Notes: generated by a model from the sequence alone, not told the origin. A stretch of DNA of 12,912 nt from Alcanivorax sp. UBA4485 (GCA_002389055.1 DGNT01000122.1:1-12912); one strand, 5' to 3'. Positions 5,907 through 12,857 are shown, counted from the first letter of the stretch. Numbers and translations are program-made.

Positions 5907-6476
5907 TTAACGATCCTTACGCTGCACCCACTGCGGCTCCTGGGTGTTGGTGCGCAGGTTGATGGCGCGGGCCATCACGAACAGCAGGTCGCCGACGCGA
6001 TTGAGCACGGCGCGGCTCACCGGGTTGATCTGGTCGTCGTCGCCGACCGCGATCAGGTCCCGCTCCGCGCGCCGCGCCACCGTGCGGCAGTGGTGGCACC
6101 AGGCGGCGTCCGGGTGGCCGCCGGGCAGCACGAATTCCTTGAGCGGTGCCAGTTCCGCGTTGAGCGTGTCGGCCTGGGATTCCACTTCCACCAGATCGGC
6201 GTCGGTGAGGGTGACGGTGCCCGGCACCGCCAATTCGCCGCCCAGGTCGAACAGCAAATGCTGGATACGCTCCAGCAGTGCGTCCAGGTCCGCGTCCAGG
6301 GCCCGGGCGCGGAGCACGCCCAGGCCGCTGTTCAGCTCGTCCAGCGCACCCAGGGCCTGGATGCGCGGGTGATCCTTGGCGATCCGGCTGCCGTCCGCCA
6401 GGCCGGTGCGGCCATCGTCGCCGCTGCGGGTGATCACCCGGTTGATGCGGGTCTTGTCGTCCTTGCCGTCGCTCAT
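5907..6476 (-). CDS. pduO: PduO-type ATP:cob(I)alamin adenosyltransferase
   Basis: This 189-aa cytoplasmic enzyme transfers the adenosyl group of ATP to cob(I)alamin, making coenzyme B12. N-terminal TRSGDDGRTGLADGSRIAK (16-34) is the family's ATP-binding motif. ALGALDELNSGLG (41-53), RTVARRAERDL (131-141) and LNRVGDLLFVMAR (158-170) are the remaining signatures of the trimeric five-helix-bundle family. The residue before RTVARRAER is a Cys in HHC, where His/Ala is more common. It starts two bases after the BtuB-like stop codon (TGACCATG), so it is translationally coupled to the receptor and falls under the same B12 riboswitch. Taken with the receptor, this makes an uptake-and-activation module. 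Confidence 0.93.
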   Translation of the reverse strand: MSDGKDDKTRINRVITRSGDDGRTGLADGSRIAKDHPRIQALGALDELNSGLGVLRARALDADLDALLERIQHLLFDLGGELAVPGTVTLTDADLVEVESQADTLNAELAPLKEFVLPGGHPDAAWCHHCRTVARRAERDLIAVGDDDQINPVSRAVLNRVGDLLFVMARAINLRTNTQEPQWVQRKDR

Positions 6477-6478
6477 GG

Positions 6479-8503
6479 TCAGAATTCCATTCCCAGGCTT
6501 ACCCGGTAGTGCCGTTCCGGCAGGGGGTAGGCGTTATAACTGAGGTTGTTGGTGGCTTTGATGCCGTAATCCGCCGCCAGTTCATCCTCCAGGTTATAGG
6601 CCCCGATGCGCAAGTAGGCATTTTGGTAGCGGGCGGTGGCTTCCAGGTCGGTCATCCGATAGCTGTCGATCTGCTGAAAGTCGTTGGGCTGGTCGTTGTC
6701 GAAGCGGCGCTTGCCCACGTAGCGGTGCGCCAGGGACAGCTCCAGCCAGGACAGCGCCTGCCAGTTGGCCTGGGCGTAGAACAGCTGGCGCGACACCAGC
6801 GGCACGTCGTTGCCTTCCCATTCGCCCTCGTCGAACTCGGCCCGTTGCAGGGTGCCGTTGAGCACCAGCGTCAGGTCCCGGTCCAGCCGCCAGCGGCTGT
6901 TCAGGCTCACGCCACGGCGGCGGGTGCGGTCCTCCAGATTCACGTTGGCCCCGAAGGCGCCGGCGTAGGGGTTGTAGACGATCTCGTTCTCGAAGCGCCC
7001 CTGCCAGGCGGTCAGCGTCGAGGTCTGGATGCCTTTTTGCCAGCTGGCGCCCAGGGTGTACTGCTCGCCGGTCTGCGGCTCCAGCAGCTCGTCATCCGGG
7101 GTGATTTCGTCGGCGTTGACGATGCGCACGCTGCGCTGGGCGCCGGCGAACACATCCAGGCCGCCGTCGAAGTGGTAGCGCACACCGCCTTCGTACATTT
7201 CCGCGTCCTGGCTGTCCTGGCCCTGGCCGGCGCTGAAACCGGTGGTTTCGGTCTCGGTATCCACGTCCAGGCGGCGCGCGCCCAGGGTGAACGACCAGCG
7301 GTCCAGGGTCATCACATCGTGGAAGTACCAGGCGGTTTGCCGCTGGTCCACGTCCTTGGTGCTGGTGGGGTCGCCGATCCGCGCTTGCTCGCCGGCGCTG
7401 CGGTTCTCCAGACGGTAGTCGTACAGGTCCCAGCCCACCGTGGTGTTGTGGGTCAGGCCGGCGGCCTGGAACTGGCTGGTGAAACGCGGGTTGACGCTGT
7501 AGCTGTCCACGTCGGTTTCGCCGTAGGTGGAGAAGCCCGGGAAGTAGAAGAAGTAGCTCTGCTCCTTGCGGCGGCCGGCGAAATCCAGATGCAGGCGGCT
7601 GTGATTCCCGATGCGCACGTTCATGCCCGGCATCACCGTGACCGTGTCCTGGTCCGCCCAGTCGTAGGGGGTGGCGGCGCCTTCCGGGTCGTCCTCGAAC
7701 GGGTTCTCGCCGGTGGCCAGGTTCACGGTGCGCCCGCCGGGCAGGTCCAGGTTCTGGCGCTCGCCGGTGGCGGTCAGGTAGAAGGTCAGGTCGTCGCGGC
7801 GGGTGCGCAGATCGGCGAAGGCGTTGCGTTGCTGCAGGTCGTTGTTTTGCCGGTAGCCGTCACTGTGCAGGGCCTGCACCGAGGCGGCGGCGCTGGTGTG
7901 GTTGTCGGGGTTTTCGCCCCGGTGGTGGCCGGTGGCCCAGAGGCTGCCGCCGCTGGTGCTGAAGCTGCCGCCGGTGACTTCCACGCCGGCCCGGTTGTCG
8001 TAGCGCTCGCGGGTGACGATGTTGACCGCGCCGCCGACCACGCCGTTGCCGTACAGCGCGGCGCCGGCGCCGGGCAGCACTTCGATGCGCTCGATCGCCG
8101 CCAGCGGGATCGAGGCAATGTCCGGGCCGGACAGGTCCACGTTGCTGTAGCGGCGGCCGTTGAGCAGCACCAGGGTGTTGGAGGTGGCGCTGGCGCCGAA
8201 GCCCTGCATGTCGATGGTGGCGCGGGCGCCGTTGATGCCGAAATTGCGGCGCACCTGGACGCCGCCGAGCGTGTCGAGCACGTCCGCCAGGTTATTGGCG
8301 GGCATCGCGTCGATGGTGTCCCGGTCCAGGATCAGCGTGCCGGTGGGCAGTTCCCGCGCCACGCTGGCGGTGCGTGAGCCGGTGACTTCCACCGGGGCGA
8401 GTGTGTTATCGGACTGCGCGGCCTGGGTAACAGGCGCGTACAGGCAAGCCGTGGCCAAAGCCAGCTTTACAGCGGCGGCCACCTTAAGGGGGTGGGTATG
8501 CAT
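6479..8503 (-). CDS. btuB: TonB-dependent cobalamin receptor, BtuB-like
   Basis: This 674-aa outer-membrane receptor imports B12 using TonB energy. It has a signal peptide with probable cleavage near VTQA (residue 28), a TonB-box-like LAPVEVTGSR (35-44), and a plug domain with TLVLLNGRRYSNVD, IERIEVLPGAGAALYGNG and GGAVNIVTR. A long beta-barrel follows, ending in the outer-membrane C-terminal Phe (YRVSLGMEF). ATG 8503 is chosen because GGGAGG lies 9 bases upstream and the signal peptide begins there. An in-frame GTG at 8524 would place the ribosome site inside the gene. The upstream B12 riboswitch and downstream adenosyltransferase specify cobalamin or a related corrinoid as substrate. The family is certain; the exact ligand preference is inferred from context. 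Confidence 0.92.
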   Translation of the reverse strand: MHTHPLKVAAAVKLALATACLYAPVTQAAQSDNTLAPVEVTGSRTASVARELPTGTLILDRDTIDAMPANNLADVLDTLGGVQVRRNFGINGARATIDMQGFGASATSNTLVLLNGRRYSNVDLSGPDIASIPLAAIERIEVLPGAGAALYGNGVVGGAVNIVTRERYDNRAGVEVTGGSFSTSGGSLWATGHHRGENPDNHTSAAASVQALHSDGYRQNNDLQQRNAFADLRTRRDDLTFYLTATGERQNLDLPGGRTVNLATGENPFEDDPEGAATPYDWADQDTVTVMPGMNVRIGNHSRLHLDFAGRRKEQSYFFYFPGFSTYGETDVDSYSVNPRFTSQFQAAGLTHNTTVGWDLYDYRLENRSAGEQARIGDPTSTKDVDQRQTAWYFHDVMTLDRWSFTLGARRLDVDTETETTGFSAGQGQDSQDAEMYEGGVRYHFDGGLDVFAGAQRSVRIVNADEITPDDELLEPQTGEQYTLGASWQKGIQTSTLTAWQGRFENEIVYNPYAGAFGANVNLEDRTRRRGVSLNSRWRLDRDLTLVLNGTLQRAEFDEGEWEGNDVPLVSRQLFYAQANWQALSWLELSLAHRYVGKRRFDNDQPNDFQQIDSYRMTDLEATARYQNAYLRIGAYNLEDELAADYGIKATNNLSYNAYPLPERHYRVSLGMEF

Positions 8504-8520
8504 AGTATTGTCCTCCCGAT

Positions 8521-8572
8521 GCACCCTCCGTACATGGGGTGCGCCCCGAACCGACAGGGTCGGGCGGGGCGC
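8521..8572 (-). promoter_or_regulatory. Two overlapping hairpins, riboswitch expression platform
   Basis: Between aptamer and ribosome site, GCGCCCCG and CGGGGCGC (8565-8572 / 8541-8548) can pair around an inner CCGA/TCGG stem. GCACCC and GGGTGC (8537-8542 / 8521-8526) form a second stem that shares two bases with the first and ends just before GGGAGG. Neither stem has a T-run, so control of translation rather than termination is more likely. The switching mechanism is inference. Confidence 0.45.
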
Positions 8573-8577
8573 GCCAG

Positions 8578-8718
8578 TGGCGACAGGCCGGTCTCCGGGC
8601 TCAAGGGGTGACGCCGTTACCGCCTTCCCAGGGCGTGCCTGGTGGCGTGGTGGTAACGACTACCTCATACCGTTGCGGGGGCAGCGCCGGCCTTTCACCG
8701 GCTTCCCGTACACCTGAA
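8578..8718 (-). ncRNA. Cobalamin (B12) riboswitch
   Basis: Read on the - strand, the leader contains GGGAAGCCGGTGAAAG (8692-8707), then GCGCTGCC and CCCCCGCAACGGTA (8668-8681). It ends in the B12 box GAGCCCGGAGACCGGCC (8586-8602). These are the conserved core blocks of the cobalamin riboswitch aptamer, in the right order. It precedes a BtuB-like receptor and a cobalamin adenosyltransferase, which B12 would repress. Confidence 0.95.
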
Positions 8719-8727
8719 GCGGAGGCA

Positions 8728-8756
8728 AACATAGAGCAACGCCGGCCCCGGCACAA
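8728..8756 (-). promoter_or_regulatory. Candidate promoter of the B12-regulated operon
   Basis: TTGTGC (8751-8756) and TATGTT (8728-8733), separated by 17 bases on the - strand, are a weak sigma70-like pair. They would place the transcript start just before the riboswitch core. The -35 box lies five bases beyond the panE stop codon. Confidence 0.4.
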
Positions 8757-8760
8757 CCGC

Positions 8761-9810
8761 TCAAGGGTGCCGGGCTTTCACCGCCGCGACGATACGGCGG
8801 TGGGCGGGCAGATCGATATCAAGCGCTTCGGCCTGGCGCAGCAGCCAGCCGTTGATGGCGTCGATTTCGGTGACGGCGCCGGCCTGCATGTCCGCGCGCA
8901 TCGAGGAGGTGTTGCCGGCGGTGGCTTCGGCCAGGGCGCGGACGCCGGGGAGGGAGTCGCCGGGCCAGGTCGGGTCCAGGGCGGTGAATACCCGATCCGC
9001 TTCGCGGGCCAGTTGTTCGGCCTCGCCGGCCAGCGCCGGGTCCTGGAAGATACGGCCGTTGGCCACATCGTGCAGGCCGGTGAGCGGGTTGATCACCGCG
9101 TTGCCGACCAGTTTGCGCCACTGGCGGTGGCGGAAATCGTCGGGCCAGTGCAGTTTCGGCCAGTGGGCGGAGAGGGCGCCGAACCAGGCCGGCGGTCCCC
9201 CGGCGGCGCTTTCCCCCATCCAGGTGTCATTCTCGGCGACCACACGGTGCGCGTCGCCGTCACGCTTCACCGCCGAGGCGCTGACCACCTCGATCATGCG
9301 CGCCCCGTCGGGCAGCAGCCCGTCCAGGCTGCCCAGGCCGTTCTGCAGCCGCAGCACGGTGGCGTCCGCCGCCAGCGGCAGGCCGGCCAGAGCATCGACG
9401 GTGAACGGCGCCTTGCAAGCCACCACCAGCCGCCGGATCGGCGCGCCCGCTGCTGGAGCGGGATTTGTGGGAGCGGGCCCCGCCCGCGAAAGGCCGGCAG
9501 CGCCGGCCGGCGGGATACCAGAGGCGTTGTTTATAGCATCTTTAGAAAGGTCTCTGGCATCCTGCCGGGAGCTTTGCTCCCTTTCGCGGGCTGGGCCCGC
9601 TCCCACAAGGGGCTCGCACAAAAGTTGGAGTAGCACCGGGTCGCCGCTCGGGAGTATCAGAGTGCGTTCCAGGGTCGGCGTGTCGTCGCGGCGCAGGACG
9701 ATGACGGTGAAGCCGGCGCGTTGCAGGTAATGGGCGGCGAGCAGGCCCATGTTGCCGGCGCCCAGCAGGTACCAGGGTTCGGCGTGGTCGGGGGAGGCTG
9801 GATTGGTCAT
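8761..9810 (-). CDS. panE: 2-dehydropantoate 2-reductase with an in-frame palindromic repeat insertion
   Basis: This is ketopantoate reductase, the NADPH-dependent step to pantoate in coenzyme A biosynthesis (cytoplasmic). Visible are the Rossmann motif LLGAGNMG (15-22), CKAPFTVDAL with K133, LQNGLG (155-160), and WRKLVGNAVINPLTGL with the catalytic-type lysine K233. TSSMRADMQAGAVTEIDAIN, with E315 and N320, completes the set. The frame is 349 aa because 144 bases of repeat R4, exactly 48 codons, lie within it and encode residues 68-116 (VGAGPARERE to SRAGPAPTN). Without them the protein would be 301 aa, matching E. coli PanE at 303. All catalytic motifs are intact. The insert falls in a loop region of the nucleotide-binding domain, between LLCEP and APIRRLVVACKA. 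Whether the extended enzyme is active is unknown. It runs toward the B12 operon. Confidence 0.9.
   Translation of the reverse strand: MTNPASPDHAEPWYLLGAGNMGLLAAHYLQRAGFTVIVLRRDDTPTLERTLILPSGDPVLLQLLCEPLVGAGPAREREQSSRQDARDLSKDAINNASGIPPAGAAGLSRAGPAPTNPAPAAGAPIRRLVVACKAPFTVDALAGLPLAADATVLRLQNGLGSLDGLLPDGARMIEVVSASAVKRDGDAHRVVAENDTWMGESAAGGPPAWFGALSAHWPKLHWPDDFRHRQWRKLVGNAVINPLTGLHDVANGRIFQDPALAGEAEQLAREADRVFTALDPTWPGDSLPGVRALAEATAGNTSSMRADMQAGAVTEIDAINGWLLRQAEALDIDLPAHRRIVAAVKARHP
9465..9608. repeat. Palindromic repeat R4 (full-length, inside panE)
   Basis: R4 is a complete 144-bp copy with intact ends, TTGTGGGAGCGGGC and GCCCGCTCCCACAA. Its left inner hairpin is GCCGGCAGCGCCGGC and its right one is GGGAGCTTTGCTCCC. 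The two arms meet at ATACCAGAG / CTCTGGCAT. It has no stop in the panE frame and its length is a multiple of three, so panE stays open across it. Confidence 0.93.
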
Positions 9811-9888
9811 GGCGCTATGCTAGGCGTGCCGCCGGCCGGCCACAATCGCGGTGTGTTGTTGAGGCCCGGTGGTTGTTAAATGTTGCCG

Positions 9889-9912
9889 GCGCCGTGTTGT
9901 GCTGTACGGCGC
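9889..9912 (+). promoter_or_regulatory. Inverted repeat in the panE-permease divergent region
   Basis: GCGCCGT (9889-9895) and ACGGCGC (9906-9912) form a perfect 7-bp stem with a 10-base loop, 44 bases before the permease start. The 146-base divergent gap must hold the promoters of both genes, but I see no convincing -35/-10 pair. An operator or leader hairpin is possible. Confidence 0.3.
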
Positions 9913-9956
9913 AAACCGGGACTATGTCTCCTTTTCGAGTCATTAACGGGAAACCG

Positions 9957-11279
9957 ATGCCTCCCCTGAGCCACACTCTCCGCACTGCCTGGCAGCTGTA
10001 CAGCCACCCCCGGGTGGTGGTGATGCTGTTTTTGGGTTTCTCCGCGGGGCTGCCTTACCTGCTGGTGTTCTCCACCCTGTCGGCCTGGCTGGCGGACGCC
10101 GATGTGGACCGCGCCGCCATCGGCTATTTCAGCTGGGTGGGCATCATGTTCTCGATCAAGGTGTTCTGGGCCCCGGTGGTGGACCGGCTCAAGCTGCCGC
10201 TGCTGAACCGTCTGTTGGGTCAGCGGCGCGGCTGGCTGCTGCTGGCCCAGGTGGGCATCGCGTTGTCCCTGGCGGCGATGGCGCTGGTGGAGCCTGTGGG
10301 CCACCTGGAGCGCTTCGCCCAGCTGGCGCTGCTGGTGGCGTTCTGCTCCGCCACCCAGGACATCTGCATCGATGCCTACCGCATTGATTCCGCTGACGAA
10401 TCCTTCCAGGGCGCCATGGCCGCCACCTACATTTTCGGCTACCGCACCGCCATGCTGGTGGCCGGCGCCGGCGCCTTCTACATCGCCAGCTACGATTCCT
10501 GGAACGGCGCCTACCACGCCATGGCCTGGCTGATGGGGGTGGGCATTGTCACCACGCTGATCATCCGCGAGCCGGACACGCCGCCCCGGGAAAGCTTCGG
10601 CCGTGACCCGAAGCAGTGGCTGGAAACCGCCCTGATCGCCCCGTTCCGGGACTTCTTCGGCCGCTATGGTCGCATCGCCCTGGGCCTGCTGGCGCTGGTG
10701 GCGATCTACCGGATCAGCGACATCACCATGGGGGTGATGGCCAACCCCTTTTACCTGGACATCGGCTACACCAAGAACGAAATCGCCACGGTGGCCAAGT
10801 TTTTCGGCTTCTTCATGACCATGCTGGGCTCCGCGGTGGGCGGGCTGGCGGTGCTGCGCTACGGGCTGGGCCGCTCGCTGCTGGTCGGCGCGATCGGCGT
10901 GGCGCTGACCAATCTGCTGTTCGCGGTGATGGCCACCTATTCGCCGGTCACGCAGGTGCCGGTGGACCCGGAGCAGGTGCGCTGGGTATCGCTGGCCTGG
11001 CTGGCGGCGGTGATCAGCGCCGACAACCTGTTCGGCGGCTTCGCCAACGTGGCGTTGATCGCCTTTATGTCCAGCCTTACCAATCGCAACTTCAGCGCCA
11101 CCCAGTACGCGCTGTTCAGCTCACTGATGACCCTGCCGGGCAAGTTCATCGGCGGCTTCTCCGGCGAAGTGGTAAAGGCGTCGGGCTACACGGTGTTCTT
11201 CAACTACGCCGCGCTGCTCGGCGTGCCGGCCATTCTGCTGACGATCTGGTGGTTGCGGCGGCGTGACGAGAGTGTTTAG
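9957..11279 (+). CDS. ampG: AmpG-family major facilitator permease
   Basis: This 440-aa inner-membrane protein of about 12 hydrophobic segments belongs to the family that imports anhydromuropeptides for cell-wall recycling. Characteristic AmpG blocks are LGFSAGLPYLLVFSTLSAWL, FSWVG...VFWAPVVDR, RRGWLLLAQ, VAFCSATQDICIDAYR, FGYRTAMLVAGAGA, APFRDFFGRYGR and NFSATQYALFSSLM. The stretch FCSATQDI / SATQYAL closely matches E. coli AmpG (FCSASQDI, SATQFAL). The family is often longer at the C-terminus (E. coli 491 aa), and this protein stops soon after IWWLRRRDE. ATG 9957 is preferred because the hydrophobic-domain spacing then matches AmpG. In-frame ATGs at 9924 and 9873 would add 11 or 28 residues. 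No ampD, ampC or nagZ adjoins, so the substrate rests on family alone. Confidence 0.85.
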   Translation: MPPLSHTLRTAWQLYSHPRVVVMLFLGFSAGLPYLLVFSTLSAWLADADVDRAAIGYFSWVGIMFSIKVFWAPVVDRLKLPLLNRLLGQRRGWLLLAQVGIALSLAAMALVEPVGHLERFAQLALLVAFCSATQDICIDAYRIDSADESFQGAMAATYIFGYRTAMLVAGAGAFYIASYDSWNGAYHAMAWLMGVGIVTTLIIREPDTPPRESFGRDPKQWLETALIAPFRDFFGRYGRIALGLLALVAIYRISDITMGVMANPFYLDIGYTKNEIATVAKFFGFFMTMLGSAVGGLAVLRYGLGRSLLVGAIGVALTNLLFAVMATYSPVTQVPVDPEQVRWVSLAWLAAVISADNLFGGFANVALIAFMSSLTNRNFSATQYALFSSLMTLPGKFIGGFSGEVVKASGYTVFFNYAALLGVPAILLTIWWLRRRDESV

Positions 11280-11283
11280 CCGC

Positions 11284-11341
11284 GTCTCTGGAATCCTGCC
11301 GGGAGCTTCGCTCCCTTTCGCGGGCTGGGCCCGCTCGCACA
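11284..11341. repeat. Palindromic repeat R5 (right half only)
   Basis: GTCTCTGGAATCCTGCCGG, a GGGAGC-TTC-GCTCCC hairpin, then TTTCGCGGGCTGGG and CCCGCTCGCACA form the right arm without its left partner. It begins four bases after the permease stop in the convergent gap, where its hairpin could end transcription. Confidence 0.8.
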
Positions 11342-11342
11342 T

Positions 11343-11363
11343 GCCCTGACCTTCGGTCAGGGC
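11343..11363. terminator. 9-bp hairpin at the ATL gene's 3' end
   Basis: GCCCTGACC-TTC-GGTCAGGGC is a perfect 9-bp stem with a 3-base loop. The ATL stop codon (TGA on -) lies inside the stem. Neither strand has a T-run, so it is at best a factor-assisted or mRNA-protecting terminator. It sits between the permease and ATL genes. Confidence 0.5.
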
Positions 11364-11659
11364 TGCCAGAAGCAGGATTTGGGGACGCGGCTGCCGAGCA
11401 CGGTGACGCCTTCGTCGGCGAGCCGCTGGATCTGGACCTCGCCGCTGGGCGTGCCGGCCAGCGGCAGCACGCCGTCGCCGCGAATCACCCGGTGCCAGGG
11501 CAGGGTGGAGCCTTTCGGCAGCCGGCTCATCAAACGGCCGACGAAGCGCGCATGGCGCGGGAAGCCCGCCTGCCGCGCCACCTGCCCATAGCTGGCCACG
11601 CGGCCCGCCGGGATGGCGCCAACGATCTGATATACCGCGTCGATGAATTCCTGGTTCAT
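11357..11659 (-). CDS. Alkyltransferase-like protein (ATL)
   Basis: This 100-aa protein has the DNA-binding domain of O6-alkylguanine-DNA alkyltransferase but lacks the methyl-acceptor cysteine. The family motif PCHRV reads PWHRVI here, the Trp-for-Cys change that defines ATL proteins. ATLs bind O6-alkylguanine, flip the base and hand the lesion to nucleotide excision repair. The helix-turn-helix region GRVASYGQVARQAGFPRHARFVGRLMS includes the arginine-finger-like R. ATG 11659 (MNQEFIDAVYQIV) fits the family's usual N-terminus. An open frame further upstream only reads through repeat R6. E. coli YbaZ is the nearest familiar member. The ribosome site is weak. Confidence 0.9.
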   Translation of the reverse strand: MNQEFIDAVYQIVGAIPAGRVASYGQVARQAGFPRHARFVGRLMSRLPKGSTLPWHRVIRGDGVLPLAGTPSGEVQIQRLADEGVTVLGSRVPKSCFWQP

Positions 11660-11665
11660 GAGACT

Positions 11666-11696
11666 AGCTTCAGGCTTCAAGCCGCAAGCTACAAGC
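11666..11696. repeat. Short GCTTCAAGC / AAGCTACAAGC repeat cluster
   Basis: AGCTTCAGGCTTCAAGC followed by CGCAAGCTACAAGC contains several direct and inverted GCTT/AAGC units just before the ATL start. Similar low-complexity blocks occur in intergenic DNA of related gammaproteobacteria. No function is assigned. Confidence 0.4.
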
Positions 11697-11711
11697 GGCG
11701 GGATTGGGGGA

Positions 11712-11853
11712 TTGTGGGAGCGGGCCCTGCCCGCGAAAGGGGCGCAGCCCCGGCAGGATCCCAGAGCCCCCTCTAACGACAGCACCATCAGCGTCTCTGG
11801 TATCCCGCCGGCCGGCGTTGCCGGCCTTTCGCGGGCAGGGCCCGCTCCCACAA
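11712..11853. repeat. Palindromic repeat R6 (full-length)
   Basis: R6 is a complete 142-bp copy with ends TTGTGGGAGCGGGC and GCCCGCTCCCACAA. Here the left inner hairpin is GGGGCGCAGCCCC and the right is GCCGGCGTTGCCGGC, the reverse assignment to R1. The arms meet at ATCCCAGAG / GTCTCTGGTAT. It fills the tandem gap between the FabG-like stop and the ATL start. Confidence 0.93.
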
Positions 11854-11886
11854 TCGCTACCCTCAGCCCTTTTCAAGGTGCGTCTT

Positions 11887-12648
11887 CTAGCGAAGACCGC
11901 CGTCGGTTTCGATCACGCGGCCGGTGAAGTAGTCGTTCTCAAAGATGAAACGCACCGAGCGGGCGATGTGCTCCGGCTCGCCGAGCCGCTTCAGCGGCAC
12001 CGAACCCACCAGCCGGTCGCGGGCTTCGGGCTTCATGGCGGCGATCATATCGGTGTTGATGGTGCCCGGCGCCACCACGCCGGTGCGGATGTTGTAGCGC
12101 GCCAGTTCCCGCGCCCAGACTTCGGCCATGGCCACCACCCCGGCCTTGGCGGCGGCGTAGTTGGTTTGCCCGAAGCTGCCCTGGCGGGCGATGGAGGAGA
12201 TGTTGACGATCACGCCTTCCTCGACGCCGCTTTCCAGCATGCAGCGGGCCGCCTCACGGCCGCACAGGAACACCCCGGTCAGGTTCACGTCGATCACCGC
12301 CTGCCACTGTTGCAGGCTCATGGTGGATTGCAGCTCGCCGTCCTTATACTTGATCAGCAGGCCGTCGCGGGTGATACCGGCGTTGTTGACCAGGCCGTGC
12401 AGGGCGCCGAAGTCCGCCACCACGCTGTTGAACAGGGCGGTGACCTCTTCTTCCCGGGCGACATTGGCCAGGTAGCTTTTCGCCTCGCCGCCGGCCTGCT
12501 CGCAGCGGGCCACGGTGTCGCGCAGGTCGTCCTCGTTCAGGTCCACGCAGGCGATGCGCGCGCCGCCGCTCGCCAGGCTCACCGCGATACCGCGCCCCAG
12601 CCCCCGGCCGGCCCCGGTCACTACCACTACTTTATTGTTCAGATCCAT
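11887..12648 (-). CDS. fabG: FabG-like short-chain dehydrogenase (3-oxoacyl-ACP reductase family)
   Basis: This 253-aa cytoplasmic classical short-chain dehydrogenase/reductase would reduce a 3-oxoacyl thioester or similar ketone with NAD(P)H. Visible are the cofactor motif TGAGRGLG (11-18), NNAG (88-91), N122 (VNLTGVF), the catalytic Ser in NISS (149-152), and YAAAK with Y164 and K168. The C-terminus YFTGRVIETDGGLR is typical of FabG. D35 (ACVDLNED) after the second strand would favour NAD(H) over NADP(H), unlike most FabG. AGGAG lies about 7 bases before ATG 12648. It has no fatty-acid operon partners, so it may be a FabG paralogue for polyester or hydrocarbon metabolism. It is divergent from the probable groES promoter. 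Confidence 0.88.
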   Translation of the reverse strand: MDLNNKVVVVTGAGRGLGRGIAVSLASGGARIACVDLNEDDLRDTVARCEQAGGEAKSYLANVAREEEVTALFNSVVADFGALHGLVNNAGITRDGLLIKYKDGELQSTMSLQQWQAVIDVNLTGVFLCGREAARCMLESGVEEGVIVNISSIARQGSFGQTNYAAAKAGVVAMAEVWARELARYNIRTGVVAPGTINTDMIAAMKPEARDRLVGSVPLKRLGEPEHIARSVRFIFENDYFTGRVIETDGGLR

Positions 12649-12677
12649 GGGTCGCTCCTCGTCAAACGAAAACGGGG

Positions 12678-12706
12678 AGTATGCCGGGGCCGCGACGGTC
12701 GGCCAA
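12678..12706 (-). promoter_or_regulatory. Candidate sigma70 promoter of the FabG-like gene
   Basis: TTGGCC (12701-12706) and CATACT (12678-12683) on the - strand are 17 bases apart, with each box matching consensus at four of six positions. The transcript would begin about 25 bases before the FabG-like start codon. Confidence 0.4.
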
Positions 12707-12803
12707 TGACCGAAAAGATAGCTTCGGGTTTGCCGCTTGAAACAGGGCGTATCGCCCCCATCTCGCGGGGCACGGTGACGAGATAGATTTCCTCACCCAC
12801 CTA

Positions 12804-12831
12804 TTGACTGCCGTGAAGCGGCAACTATGAT
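12804..12831 (+). promoter_or_regulatory. Sigma70 promoter of the gene beyond the right edge (probably groES)
   Basis: TTGACT (12804-12809) and TATGAT (12826-12831), with a 16-base spacer, are the best promoter pair in the window. The last base of the -10 box is the first base of the CIRCE element, so HrcA binding would cover the start point. Confidence 0.8.
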
Positions 12832-12857
12832 TAGCACTCGACTCGTGAGAGTGCTAA
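12831..12857 (+). promoter_or_regulatory. CIRCE operator (HrcA-binding site)
   Basis: TTAGCACTC-N9-GAGTGCTAA is an exact match to the CIRCE consensus, the inverted repeat bound by the heat-shock repressor HrcA. CIRCE usually precedes groESL or the hrcA-grpE-dnaK genes. The leader runs on to the window's end, where GGAG occurs twice (12902-12905 and 12909-12912) as a possible ribosome site, so the start codon falls just outside. Confidence 0.95.

Noticed and set aside
6509..8377. A 622-codon open frame on + opposite the BtuB-like receptor
   Set aside because: It is low-complexity A/G/V/Q sequence antisense to a well-supported gene, a typical high-GC artefact.
8761..9810. Calling panE a pseudogene because of the repeat
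   Set aside because: The frame remains open, all catalytic motifs are intact and the insert is a multiple of three, so loss of function is not shown.
11660..11851. A 64-residue N-terminal extension of the ATL protein
   Set aside because: It is only the translation of repeat R6 and the GCTTCAAGC block; the family N-terminus starts at 11659.
318..11853. A dispersed CRISPR-like array
   Set aside because: The repeats are long palindromes kilobases apart without regular spacers or cas genes.
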